From: Pricia antarctica
GTDB lineage: Bacteria > Bacteroidota > Bacteroidia > Flavobacteriales > Flavobacteriaceae
Reading direction: 5' to 3'
DNA: 64,000 bases
NCBI RefSeq assembly: GCF_900101815.1
Contig: NZ_FNAO01000005.1
Coordinates: 62,001-126,000 of the forward strand
Positions 15,832 through 23,658 of the stretch are shown in pieces; within the stretch, counting starts at the first letter, position 1, and the number at the start of each line of letters is the position of its first letter. Under the pieces are notes generated by a model. The model did no database searches, was not told the origin of the DNA, and was given only the letters and a program-made list of their open reading frames with translations. The position numbers and the translations under genes were made by a program.

Positions 15832-16134
15832 ATGGGCAACCCTGCCGATTTTGGAATAGAAGGACTCTCTGATGAAGCGGTCCTGCGCTCTCGAAAAACC
15901 CACGGTAAAAACACCTTAGACTACAACAAGGAATATAGTTACTTGGATGTCCTGAAAAGCGTATTCAAGGAGTCCATGGTCATTTTATTGGCGGTAGCTT
16001 CCAATATTTACTTTATCAGCGGAAATGTCGGCGATTGCATCTTTTTTTTGGTGTGTATTTTGGCGGGAGGAGGTCACTTTCAAAAACTGCCCACATACAG
16101 GTACTGTATGTTGCGAAATCGGACAAATCCTTGA
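15832..16134 (+). pseudogene. N-terminal fragment of a P-type ATPase joined to a USP fragment
   Basis: The first 75 codons read GIEGLSDEAVLRSRKTHGKN, then YSYLDVLKSVFKESMVILLA and VASNIYFISGNVGDCIFFLV. This is the cation-ATPase N-terminal domain and first membrane hairpin. The similarity ends near 16060 and the frame runs into noise. From about 16085 a USP second domain appears in another frame. A deletion thus removed most of the pump and the front of a neighbouring USP gene. The forward promoter at 15755-15797 is intact, with a 30-nt leader. Confidence 0.85.
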
Positions 16135-16484
16135 CTGTCGAGGAACGAATCCGCAAAGAAAATTTGTTGCAACGCCTTACCGAATTTTTAACGAATCCCA
16201 TCAGTTTTCATACGCTAGGCAATAAAAATGTGGAGAATGCCATTCTTGATTTCGCCAAAAATTCAAGGGCCGACTTTATCGTAATGGTCTCCAAGGACTA
16301 CAATTTTCTACAGAAACAATTTTTGGACACCACGGTCGAAGAAGTAAGTTCGATACGGCCATACCGCTTCTGTCCGTTCAGGGATAAGCACAATACCCCA
16401 TTGAACAAAGCATTGCGGAATGATATATGTCATAGTTTCCCAGTTTTCAACGAGATATTTTTGAGACATCAACATGAAACATGA
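16085..16484 (+). pseudogene. Universal stress protein, second-domain fragment
   Basis: The frame contains HIQVLYVAKSDKSLTVEERI, the ISFHTLGNKNVENAILDFAK segment and NSRADFIVMVSKDYNFLQKQ. This is the usual second half of the two-domain USPs of this window (compare QCFTQSRDIDIIAMVAKNLN at 20482). After LDTTVEEVSSI the sequence drifts to the stop at 16484. The first USP domain is gone, replaced by the ATPase fragment before it. The stop overlaps the ATG of the next fragment (ATGA at 16481). Confidence 0.8.
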
Positions 16485-16630
16485 TGAAAACCCTACTGAT
16501 CCCTACCGATTTCTCCGCCAATGCGATGCATGCCATCGATTATGCTTTGGACCTCTATAAATGTGAACGTATCAATTTCTATTTTTTGCACGCCTTTGCC
16601 GATAAAGCGTACGGTTCTTTCAACCCTTAA
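16484..16630 (+). pseudogene. Universal stress protein, N-terminal 48 residues only
   Basis: The frame MKTLLIPTDFSANAMHAIDY through INFYFLHAFADKAYGSFNP is a USP start with the PTDFS nucleotide-binding segment. It stops after 48 codons. Ten bases later the intact USP at 16641 begins. The rest of this USP has been deleted. Confidence 0.8.
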
Positions 16631-16640
16631 ATCTTGAACG

Positions 16641-17498
16641 ATGAAAAAAATATTGTTGCCTACCGACTTCTCCGACAACGCTTGGAACGCCATGGTATAT
16701 GCACTCGAATTCTTTAAGGACGAAAAATGTGAGTTCCACATATTGCATACCTATACACCTACCTTTTATCGTGTCGACTATATGATGGGCGGCCCGACCT
16801 ATAGCGCCATACCTGATATGGGAGTTGAAGTTGCACAGGCGGGCTTGGACAAGACCTTGGTAGATATCAAACTGAAATTCAAAAACTCCAAACATCGGTT
16901 CAAGACACTATCCGCATTTAACACTTTGACGGATGAACTCATGGAGCTTTCCGAACGTAAAGATTTTGATCTGATAGTTATGGGCACACAAGGGGCTACG
17001 GGTGCCAGGGAAATTTTCTTGGGGACCCATACTGTACATGTGCTTAGAAAGTCAAGGATACCGGTTTTAGTCATTCCTACAGGGTATGCTTTTGAGAAAA
17101 TAAAATCCATTTTGTTTCCCTCCGATTATGCTATGCCCTTCACTAAAGACGAGTTACAGTTGCTTATCGATATGGCACAGATGCACAAGGCCCATTTAAA
17201 GGTATTGAACGTAAAAGACGATTATGACCTGACCGAAGGCCAAAAGGTAAACAAGAAGTCTGTGGAGGCCATTTTTAAGACACTTCAGCCGACATTCGAA
17301 CAAGTTAAGGGCAAATTGATGCCTAACGCTATCCACGAATATATAGAACAAAACAATACCAGTTTGTTGGCCATGATGAACCGAAAGCATTCTATCATTG
17401 ATAGGTTGTTGGTAAAGCCAAATATAGATTCCATAGGCTACCATACGAAGATTCCATTTTTGGCACTGCCACAAACTTTGGTAAAACCAAAACAATAG
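16641..17498 (+). CDS. Universal stress protein, two domains
   Basis: The 285-residue protein has two UspA domains (about 1-145 and 150-280). The first has the ATP-binding pattern G-2x-G-9x-G-S/T, read as MGTQGATGAREIFLGTH, plus the PTDFSDNAW start. The second has FPSDYAMPF but no complete glycine motif, the usual asymmetry in this family. USPs of this type bind ATP and support survival under starvation or low oxygen. It is the first intact gene in a tandem array of three (spacing 3 and 32 bp), probably read from the promoter at 15755-15797. Confidence 0.93.
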   Translation: MKKILLPTDFSDNAWNAMVYALEFFKDEKCEFHILHTYTPTFYRVDYMMGGPTYSAIPDMGVEVAQAGLDKTLVDIKLKFKNSKHRFKTLSAFNTLTDELMELSERKDFDLIVMGTQGATGAREIFLGTHTVHVLRKSRIPVLVIPTGYAFEKIKSILFPSDYAMPFTKDELQLLIDMAQMHKAHLKVLNVKDDYDLTEGQKVNKKSVEAIFKTLQPTFEQVKGKLMPNAIHEYIEQNNTSLLAMMNRKHSIIDRLLVKPNIDSIGYHTKIPFLALPQTLVKPKQ

Positions 17499-17501
17499 GT
17501 C

Positions 17502-18350
17502 ATGAAAAAAATACTATTGCCCACTGATTTTTCCGATAATGCCTGGAACGCCATATTTACAGCCATTAAACTTTATGCTAACGTAGATTGTCAATTTTAT
17601 CTCCTGCATGCCTATGAGCCCCAAACTTTGAATATGCTGAGCCGAAAAGGCCAACAGCGGTTAGGGACCATTTACGATTCGCTTTCGCAATATTCCAAAC
17701 AGGAACTAAGTAAGGTTTTGACCTATCTCAAGGAAAACCACCATAGTCCAAGGCACGGTTTTGAGATATTTTCAAAATCGGATACCTTGGAAAACGCCGT
17801 ACTCGATGTAGTATCGGAATGGGACATCGATACTGTAGTAATGGGAACACAGGGCGCAACGGGTGCCAAGGAAATTTTTATGGGAAGCAATACCGTAAAA
17901 GTACTGAAGAAAGTTAAAAACTGTCCGGTTTTGGTAGTGCCATCCGGTCATAATTTCCAAAATCTCAAGATATTGGTCTTTACGACCGATTTTACAAGAA
18001 TCTATGAAAAGTTCGAACTTTTGCCAATTACCCAACTGGCCGAACATTGGAAAGCACAAATTCAGATTTTACACGTTGCCGTTGAGTTTGTCCTGAACGA
18101 CACCCAAAAAGCGAACCGCCATATTCTTCAACAGCGTTTGGGCGACGTAAACTTTTCCTATAGCAATGTTACATTTGAAAGCAACGTGGCCCATAGTGTT
18201 GAAAAATTCGTGTCGCAGAACAACGTCGACCTAATGGCCATGATACGTTACCACCATACTTTTTGGGAGAAAGTCATCGAAGAGCCGGTCGTAAAAAAAA
18301 TAGCGTTCCACTCAAATATACCTGTGCTGATGCTTCCTGAAAGGCGATAA
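17502..18350 (+). CDS. Universal stress protein, two domains
   Basis: The 282-residue protein has the same architecture. The first-domain start is KKILLPTDFSDNAWNAIF and the ATP motif is MGTQGATGAKEIFMGSNT. The second domain starts LVFTTDFTRIYEKFELLP and ends with the HHTFWEKVIEEPVVKKIAFH segment common to this set. It starts 3 bp after the preceding USP and shares a nearly identical N-terminus with it, so the two are recent duplicates. Reduced similarity beyond residue 30 shows that they have diverged. Confidence 0.93.
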   Translation: MKKILLPTDFSDNAWNAIFTAIKLYANVDCQFYLLHAYEPQTLNMLSRKGQQRLGTIYDSLSQYSKQELSKVLTYLKENHHSPRHGFEIFSKSDTLENAVLDVVSEWDIDTVVMGTQGATGAKEIFMGSNTVKVLKKVKNCPVLVVPSGHNFQNLKILVFTTDFTRIYEKFELLPITQLAEHWKAQIQILHVAVEFVLNDTQKANRHILQQRLGDVNFSYSNVTFESNVAHSVEKFVSQNNVDLMAMIRYHHTFWEKVIEEPVVKKIAFHSNIPVLMLPERR

Positions 18351-18382
18351 ATATTTGTGTTTGACTTTAAAAAATAAAGGCG

Positions 18383-19243
18383 ATGAAAACTAAACATATT
18401 GTGCTACCTACGGATTTTTCGGCGAATGCCGAAAATGCCATTGACTATGCCCTCTCCCTTTTTGAGAAAATAGCATGTAGATTTCATATCCTGAACGCCT
18501 TTCAGGTTAGTCCCTCAGGTCTGGAAAGCACAAGAAGTAAGGCCAAGGATACCCGTTTATTCCGTGCGATAAAAGGGGAATCGGAAAGAAGTATCCATCG
18601 ACTTATAAGCGACTTAAAGACAAAGAACGAGAACCCCTTACATACGTTCGAGAGCCACTGTGTTGCCGACTCCTTGGTAAATGCCATCGGTCGAATTGCC
18701 GTCGAAAAGAACATTCGGTACATAGTTATGGGCACGAAGGGTTCTTCGGCGGTCAAAGAAGTTTTTTTAGGCAGTAGTACGATCAATGTTTTGCAAAAAA
18801 TCGATTTCTGCCCCATTATCGCCGTACCCTCCAACTACGTCTTTAACATACCTGATAAAATCGCCTTTGCTACCAATTTTGAACATACATATTCCAAGGC
18901 CGAACTAATTCCGTTAACCGATTTGGCAAGATTATGGGATTCAAAGATTACCATAGTTCATGCAGAACAAGGAAAGGAATTGTTGGCACATCAAAAAACC
19001 GCTAAGAAGCTTTTGAGCGAAAAGTTGCACGCATTGCCATATACTTTTGTTGAAGTGAACGGACATGCCAAGATTTCGGAAGCGATTATGGCATATACCA
19101 CAGAGCATGAAAATATAGGAATGATTACCATGATCAATTATTGGCACAGCTTTTTCGAGAAGTTAACGAAGGAAAATGTAATTAAAAGGGTAGCTTTTTA
19201 TACCGAAGTTCCCTTCTTGATATTTCCACTTATCGTCCCATAG
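18383..19243 (+). CDS. Universal stress protein, two domains
   Basis: The 286-residue protein starts KHIVLPTDFSANAENAIDYA and has MGTKGSSAVKEVFLGSSTIN as the first-domain ATP motif. The second domain begins IAFATNFEHTYSKAELIPL and the final part is WHSFFEKLTKENVIKRVAFY. It is the last gene of the three-USP operon. Its stop converges on and overlaps by 14 nt the end of the reverse-strand gene at 19230-19538. Confidence 0.93.
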   Translation: MKTKHIVLPTDFSANAENAIDYALSLFEKIACRFHILNAFQVSPSGLESTRSKAKDTRLFRAIKGESERSIHRLISDLKTKNENPLHTFESHCVADSLVNAIGRIAVEKNIRYIVMGTKGSSAVKEVFLGSSTINVLQKIDFCPIIAVPSNYVFNIPDKIAFATNFEHTYSKAELIPLTDLARLWDSKITIVHAEQGKELLAHQKTAKKLLSEKLHALPYTFVEVNGHAKISEAIMAYTTEHENIGMITMINYWHSFFEKLTKENVIKRVAFYTEVPFLIFPLIVP

Positions 19244-19538
19244 CATAATAGGGGCGCCTTGCCCTTTGAATTGAAGATAAACTAATGGCGTCGAAGGTTT
19301 TCGGACGCTCTGTATCTTCAGGAAAAGTGTTGGTAAAGTTCTGTATAGGGTGGCCGATTCTGCCCAATTCTTTTTTCACTTGATCGAAAGCTTTCTGACC
19401 ATTGTAAAGAAAGCAAATGAGGCCATTCTCGATATCAATGTCTATGATCCGAATATCCATGATTCGGCTCAAATTGCGCCTAATAAGTTTTCTGCACGTA
19501 AGGGAGTCCACGTTCTTTAAGGTTGCTAGTGCTTTCAT
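19230..19538 (-). CDS. Small HMA-fold-like protein
   Basis: The start is at the ATG at 19538 (MKALATLKNVDSLTCRKLIR); the longer frame to 19700 runs through the promoter. The 102-residue product has the spacing of a heavy-metal-associated ferredoxin-like fold: LKNVDSLTCRKLI, RIIDIDIENGLICFLYNGQ, then VKKELGRIGHPI. It has one Cys where HMA proteins have CxxC, so metal binding is uncertain. The last 35 residues are not conserved in the fold. An operator with a -7 box in both directions lies upstream. Confidence 0.5.
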   Translation of the reverse strand: MKALATLKNVDSLTCRKLIRRNLSRIMDIRIIDIDIENGLICFLYNGQKAFDQVKKELGRIGHPIQNFTNTFPEDTERPKTFDAISLSSIQRARRPYYAMGR

Positions 19539-19553
19539 GATACTGGGTTTTAT

Positions 19554-19627
19554 GCAAATTAAAAAATTGGGGAGTGGAATAAAATGATATAGATCAGTTG
19601 AAAAGAAAATAAAGTGATGTTCTTTTA
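19554..19627. promoter_or_regulatory. Crp/Fnr-type operator, HMA-like gene and ROK remnant
   Basis: TGATATAGATCA (19585-19596). Reverse: 22 nt to TTAATTTG (19555-19562) or 23 nt to TAATTTGC. Forward: 23 nt to TTCTTTTA (19620-19627), upstream of the broken ROK gene. Boxes are one base off consensus on each side. Confidence 0.5.
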
Positions 19628-19697
19628 AATAGTAGTGAAAAAAGATGACACATCGTAACAGAAATTGTAATAAGAATTGATATCGGAGAGAGCTTAA

Positions 19698-20274
19698 CAA
19701 AAATTTCGGCTGGTATCAAGGGATGGTAAAATATTGGACAAAAAGATATTACATACCGAAGCCCACCTACCCTATTCAGATTTTATCCGACGGTTAAAAA
19801 AGGAAGTCGACGGGCTAACGGCCAAGTTGGATGCCAAAACTCCCATTTTGCACATAGGTGCCGGTCACCATCAGAAGAAAGGTCTTAAAACTCTTGGCCA
19901 ATATGCGTGAAGACTCAAGCATGCGCACCAATAGTTTTGAGGAACCGAACGGCGAGAATAGTTCGGATGCAGCTTTGGAAGGGGATAGTATAGCACTAAG
20001 GGCATTTGAGAAAACGGGAGAGATATTAGGTAGTAAAATGGCCAACACCGTAGCCCATCTCGACTAGGCCTTTATTTTATCCGAAGGGCTGAGCAAGGCC
20101 GGGGATATTCTTTTAAAACTGATAAAGATGTGTATGGAGCGTGATCTTTTCAACGCATACAGCGGTAAGATTAAAGTCTTGCTCTCGAAGGCTTCACGTT
20201 CTGATGTGGTGCTTGCACCTGCTGCATTGGCTTGGCTAGAAATTCAAAAAGCAAGAAAGTTAGGTACGCCTTGA
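19698..20274 (+). pseudogene. ROK-family protein, deleted and frameshifted
   Basis: A first stretch reads TKFRLVSRDGKILDKKILHT, then SDFIRRLKKEVDGL and ILHIGAGH, which corresponds to the N-terminal third of ROK sugar kinases including the G-I-G-A-P region. A second, in another frame from about 19858, reads LEGDSIALRAFEKTGEILGS, an in-frame stop, then AFILSEGLSKAGDILLKLIK and KIKVLLSKASRSDVVLAPAA up to WLEIQKARKLGTP. This parallels the C-terminal part of the intact gene at 23659-24615 (GDPIALKAFDYTAKTMALAL onward). The middle third, with the sugar-binding GELGH segment, is missing. Confidence 0.8.
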
Positions 20275-20413
20275 ATTTCTCGAGTGTTCCGTGTCAAGTA
20301 AAAGTTTCTCCTTCTTCCCTATTTCCTTAACATGGTCGGCGATACTGAAGATTTCTTTTTTTAGGGCCTTGAATTCCTTTTTTCCAAATAGAGTTACCCA
20401 ATCGCCTCCAATA

Positions 20414-20456
20414 TGATATATGTCATTGGGACAGTGTTCCAATTCGATTACTTTTA
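20414..20456 (+). promoter_or_regulatory. Crp/Fnr-type promoter for the USP at 20482
   Basis: TGATATATGTCA (20414-20425) is followed after 23 nt by TACTTTTA (20449-20456). The start site is near 20461, 21 nt before the ATG. Confidence 0.7.
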
Positions 20457-20481
20457 AATCATCAACAATAGAATTACAACC

Positions 20482-21321
20482 ATGAAAAATATACTGATAC
20501 CTACCGATTTCTCCGGGAACGCCTGGAATGCCATAAGGTATGGCATGGCCCTTTTCAAAAAAGCGAAATGTACGTTTTACATAATCAATGTACATCCCAT
20601 TACCGCTTATTCGGGCGGCGAAGCGGCCATGTATGCCTCCCAAGAAATCTTGGAGCAAAGCATCTTAAAGGAAAATAAGGAACAACTAAAAAAACTGCTA
20701 AAAGAGATTGAACGTTTGCCATTTAACACCAAGCATACATTTCACACATTGGCCCATTACGGTTTTTTCACGGACTATATCAAACAGGAGGTCAATGATA
20801 AAAACATTGATTTGATAATCATGGGTACAAAAGGTGCCAGTGGTATCAAGGCGGTTTCATTGGGCAGCAATACAGGGGATGTCATTACCAGGGTAAAATG
20901 TCCCGTATTGGCCGTTCCGGAGGATGCTGAATATCACAGACCTAAGGAAATTGCTTTCCCTACCGATTATCATTTGAATTATGATGTAAAAGTGCTGGAA
21001 GATCTGAAGGAGGTGGTGCTAATACACGGGTCGGCCGTTCGCTTTCTATATATTTCAAAGGCCGGAGAGGAACTCACGGACCAACAAATAAAGAACCAAA
21101 AATTCATGGAGGATTATTTTGCCGGCAGCGAACATAGTTTCCACAAAGTAACTGGAGAAAAATTAGAGACGGCCGTACAGTGCTTTACCCAGAGTAGGGA
21201 TATCGATATTATCGCCATGGTGGCCAAAAACCTGAACTTCTTGCAACGGATTTTGTTCCGGCCCACCGTCGAGAAAATTAGTTATCATACCAAAGTACCT
21301 TTTTTGGTACTTCATGAATAG
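20482..21321 (+). CDS. Universal stress protein, two domains
   Basis: The 279-residue protein starts MKNILIPTDFSGNAWNAIRY and has MGTKGASGIKAVSLGSNT in domain 1. Domain 2 starts IAFPTDYHLNYDVKVLEDL and includes VETAVQC-like helices and IIAMVAKNLNFLQRILFRPT near the end. It has its own Crp/Fnr-type promoter, unlike the 16.6-19.2 kb trio. A fragment of another USP and an intact one follow closely on the same strand. Confidence 0.93.
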   Translation: MKNILIPTDFSGNAWNAIRYGMALFKKAKCTFYIINVHPITAYSGGEAAMYASQEILEQSILKENKEQLKKLLKEIERLPFNTKHTFHTLAHYGFFTDYIKQEVNDKNIDLIIMGTKGASGIKAVSLGSNTGDVITRVKCPVLAVPEDAEYHRPKEIAFPTDYHLNYDVKVLEDLKEVVLIHGSAVRFLYISKAGEELTDQQIKNQKFMEDYFAGSEHSFHKVTGEKLETAVQCFTQSRDIDIIAMVAKNLNFLQRILFRPTVEKISYHTKVPFLVLHE

Positions 21322-21339
21322 CTAAGGTTAAACCGCATT

Positions 21340-21687
21340 ACCATAAATAGGCCTTGACCTAAAACAAAAAAAGAATTGTTGGAACTAAGTCAAACCAACT
21401 AGCGCAAATTGCCCGCATTGGTAAATTCACATGCCGACCAAGAACTAAAAGTGGAATTTTCCAAGGACTATTTAAAAAAATTGTTGGGCAACATAGCTCT
21501 TTTTCACGACGATCCCGATAACGGAATCATAGCGGCCGTCAACGAATTTCAGCAAAAAACGAAAATCAATCTATTGGTCATGGTTCAGAACAAGCACACC
21601 TTTATGGAACGGCTCTTTATAGAACCGGTCATCAAGAAGATAGGGTTTCATATAACAGTGCCTTTTATGGTCACTCCACAATTATAA
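21340..21687 (+). pseudogene. Universal stress protein, C-terminal remnant
   Basis: From about 21409 the frame reads HADQELKVEFSKDYLKKLLG, NGIIAAVNEFQQKTKINLLV and MVQNKHTFMERLFIEPVIKK to the stop at 21687, the second half of a USP domain 2. Upstream in the same frame a stop (near 21400) and short unrelated stretches precede it. Domain 1 is missing. The next USP starts 1 bp after the stop. Confidence 0.75.
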
Positions 21688-21688
21688 G

Positions 21689-22546
21689 ATGAAGACAATG
21701 AAAAATATACTTGTAGCGACCGATTTCTCCAACAACGCATACTGCGCACTTTTTTACGCCGTAAAATTGTTGGCATCCAAACCGTGCACCTTTTATCTAC
21801 TTAATGTATTTGATGAACTTACTCCATTGTACGGCAAAAAACCAAAGCTCTTAGGTAGTAAGAAGCGTCTAGAAGAGGTGTATATAGAATCAAAGGAAAG
21901 GTTGACCGAGACCTCCCATAGAATATTGATGGACAATGACAATCCTCTCCATCGATTTGAGACGTTGTCCGAAAAAGGTATGTTAACAACGATTATAAGC
22001 AAGACCCTTTCAAAAAAACAAATAGACTTGGTAGTGATGGGCAATAAAGGCCTTACCGAAGCCGCCGATATCTTTTTTGGCAGTAACACCATTAGGGCCC
22101 TAAAAAAAATAAATCGGTGTCCGGTTTTGGCGATTCCTGGAGAAATGGATTTTAAGCAGCCCAAGGAAATCGCATTTGTTACCGATTTCAAAAAAGGCTG
22201 TGCCCATGAGACTATGAAACCCTTGCTTTTTTTGGCCTCGTTGGCCAAAGCTTCAATTAGGGTCTTGCACATCACCGAGGAAGAGATTTTGAACAACGAG
22301 CAGGAATCCCGAAGAAAACTCTTGGAAAGTTGCCTAGAAGGTGTCGAACACAGCTTTCATTGGATGCAGGCGTTCGACGATAAGGCCAAGGTCATCGATG
22401 CCTTTTTGAAAAAACTGGAAGTGGATCTCTATGCCATGGTCAACCGTAAACACAGTTTATTTGAAAAACTGACCCGCGAACCGGTCATCATGGATGTAAG
22501 TATGTATTCGGAGACCCCGCTTTTGATTCTTCCGCAACAAGACTGA
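21689..22546 (+). CDS. Universal stress protein, two domains
   Basis: The 285-residue protein reads MKNILVATDFSNNAYCALFY, with MGNKGLTEAADIFFGSNTIR as its ATP motif (a variant with Asn after MG). The second domain starts IAFVTDFKKGCAHETMKPL and ends LYAMVNRKHSLFEKLTREPV. Either the ATG at 21689 or the one at 21698 may be used. No operator lies directly upstream, so it probably depends on readthrough from the 20.4-kb promoter. Its stop codon is part of the operator that drives the next USP. Confidence 0.9.
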   Translation: MKTMKNILVATDFSNNAYCALFYAVKLLASKPCTFYLLNVFDELTPLYGKKPKLLGSKKRLEEVYIESKERLTETSHRILMDNDNPLHRFETLSEKGMLTTIISKTLSKKQIDLVVMGNKGLTEAADIFFGSNTIRALKKINRCPVLAIPGEMDFKQPKEIAFVTDFKKGCAHETMKPLLFLASLAKASIRVLHITEEEILNNEQESRRKLLESCLEGVEHSFHWMQAFDDKAKVIDAFLKKLEVDLYAMVNRKHSLFEKLTREPVIMDVSMYSETPLLILPQQD

Positions 22547-22586
22547 CACTTGTCATAGGCAATCATACGTATGCCCCATAAATTTA
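22544..22586 (+). promoter_or_regulatory. Crp/Fnr-type promoter for the USP at 22614
   Basis: TGACACTTGTCA (22544-22555) begins with the stop codon of the preceding USP and is followed after 23 nt by TAAATTTA (22579-22586). The start site is near 22591. Confidence 0.7.
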
Positions 22587-22613
22587 ATCTAATAACCCTA
22601 AAATAGCAAAGTG

Positions 22614-23453
22614 ATGGACAAAAGAATATTAGTACCGACGGATTTTTCGAAGAACGCATTGAATGCTGTACGTTACGCATTAGACCTATATAAAAAACAG
22701 AATTGTGAATTCTATTTTTTGAATATATTTCGAGTAGATAGTTATACAACCGACACATTGATAATTCCTGAACCGGGCAGTGCGCCGTATGAGGCGGCAA
22801 AAACCAAATCTGAAGAAAGTTTTTCAAAACTCTTGGATATGCTAAAGCTGCACCATGATAATCCCAAGCATACCTATCATACGATTAGCACTTACAACTT
22901 TTTGTCGGAGGCCTTTAAACAGACTATCTCTAAGAAGGATATCGACCTTGTGGTTATGGGAACCCAAGGTGCTACGGGTGCCAGAGGTGTAATCTTCGGA
23001 AGCAATACCGTCAATGCCATGGAAAAAATCAGGGAGTGTCCGGTGTTGGCAGTACCCGAAGATGTACGGTTTTCAACGCCCCAAGAAATCGTTTTCCCTA
23101 CAGACTACAAGTCGGCCTTTAAACGCAGGGAGCTAAGTTATCTCATTGAAGTCGCTAAAATGCACGATGCCGCCATTCGCGTCTTGTATGTAGCCAAAAA
23201 TCCTGATTTGAACGATAACCAAGAGAACAACAAGCAATTATTGGAAGATATTTTGGAATCCGTCGACCATAGCTTCCATACCTTGACCGAAAAAGACGTA
23301 TCCGATGGAATAACCTCTTTCGTGGAAAGCCGCAACAGCGACATGATTGCCTTTATCAACAGAAAACACTTCTTCTTTGGTAATGTATTCTCTAAACCTT
23401 TGGTCAAAGAAATCGGGTACGATGCCACCGTTCCTGTCTTGGCCTTGCATTAA
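22614..23453 (+). CDS. Universal stress protein, two domains
   Basis: The ATG at 22614 is preferred over the in-frame GTG at 22611. The protein (279 aa) starts MDKRILVPTDFSKNALNAVR, with MGTQGATGARGVIFGSNTVN as ATP motif. Domain 2 begins IVFPTDYKSAFKRRELSYL and ends NRKHFFFGNVFSKPLVKEIG. It is the last intact member of the 16.6-23.5 kb array, and closest to the proteins at 16641 and 20482. Promoter at 22544-22586. Confidence 0.93.
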   Translation: MDKRILVPTDFSKNALNAVRYALDLYKKQNCEFYFLNIFRVDSYTTDTLIIPEPGSAPYEAAKTKSEESFSKLLDMLKLHHDNPKHTYHTISTYNFLSEAFKQTISKKDIDLVVMGTQGATGARGVIFGSNTVNAMEKIRECPVLAVPEDVRFSTPQEIVFPTDYKSAFKRRELSYLIEVAKMHDAAIRVLYVAKNPDLNDNQENNKQLLEDILESVDHSFHTLTEKDVSDGITSFVESRNSDMIAFINRKHFFFGNVFSKPLVKEIGYDATVPVLALH

Positions 23454-23477
23454 TCGAAATATCCTAAATGAAACGTT

Positions 23478-23637
23478 ATGAATATTGGAATGTGGATGGA
23501 TAAGGAAAAGGCGCATATCGTGACCAGGCGATCGAATCGAAATCAATGGTGTCAAAGGCGATGTTCTCGACATTGATAGTACATATACCACTATGATGGA
23601 AATTGGGGAATGGGTCAACATAGCTAATTACGAATAG
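23478..23637 (+). pseudogene. Joined remnants of a small stress protein and a MscS channel
   Basis: The first frame, MNIGMWMDKEKAHIVT, resembles the start of a small conserved protein (IGIWMDKEKAHIV). In another frame the following bases read DRIEINGVKGDVLDIDSTYT, then TMMEIGEWVNIANYE and a stop. This is the beta-domain of a mechanosensitive MscS-type channel (typically D-R-I-x-I-N-G-V-x-G-x-V-x-x-I). The rest of both genes is missing. A deletion fused them. Confidence 0.6.
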
Positions 23638-23658
23638 CACTTTATTATTCTTTTTCCG

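Noticed and set aside
20274-20413. Reverse-strand frame with GKKEFKALKKEIFSIADHV
   Set aside because: No start codon in a sensible place and only a poor box (TATTTGGA) at 23 nt; it may be a small gene but I cannot support it.
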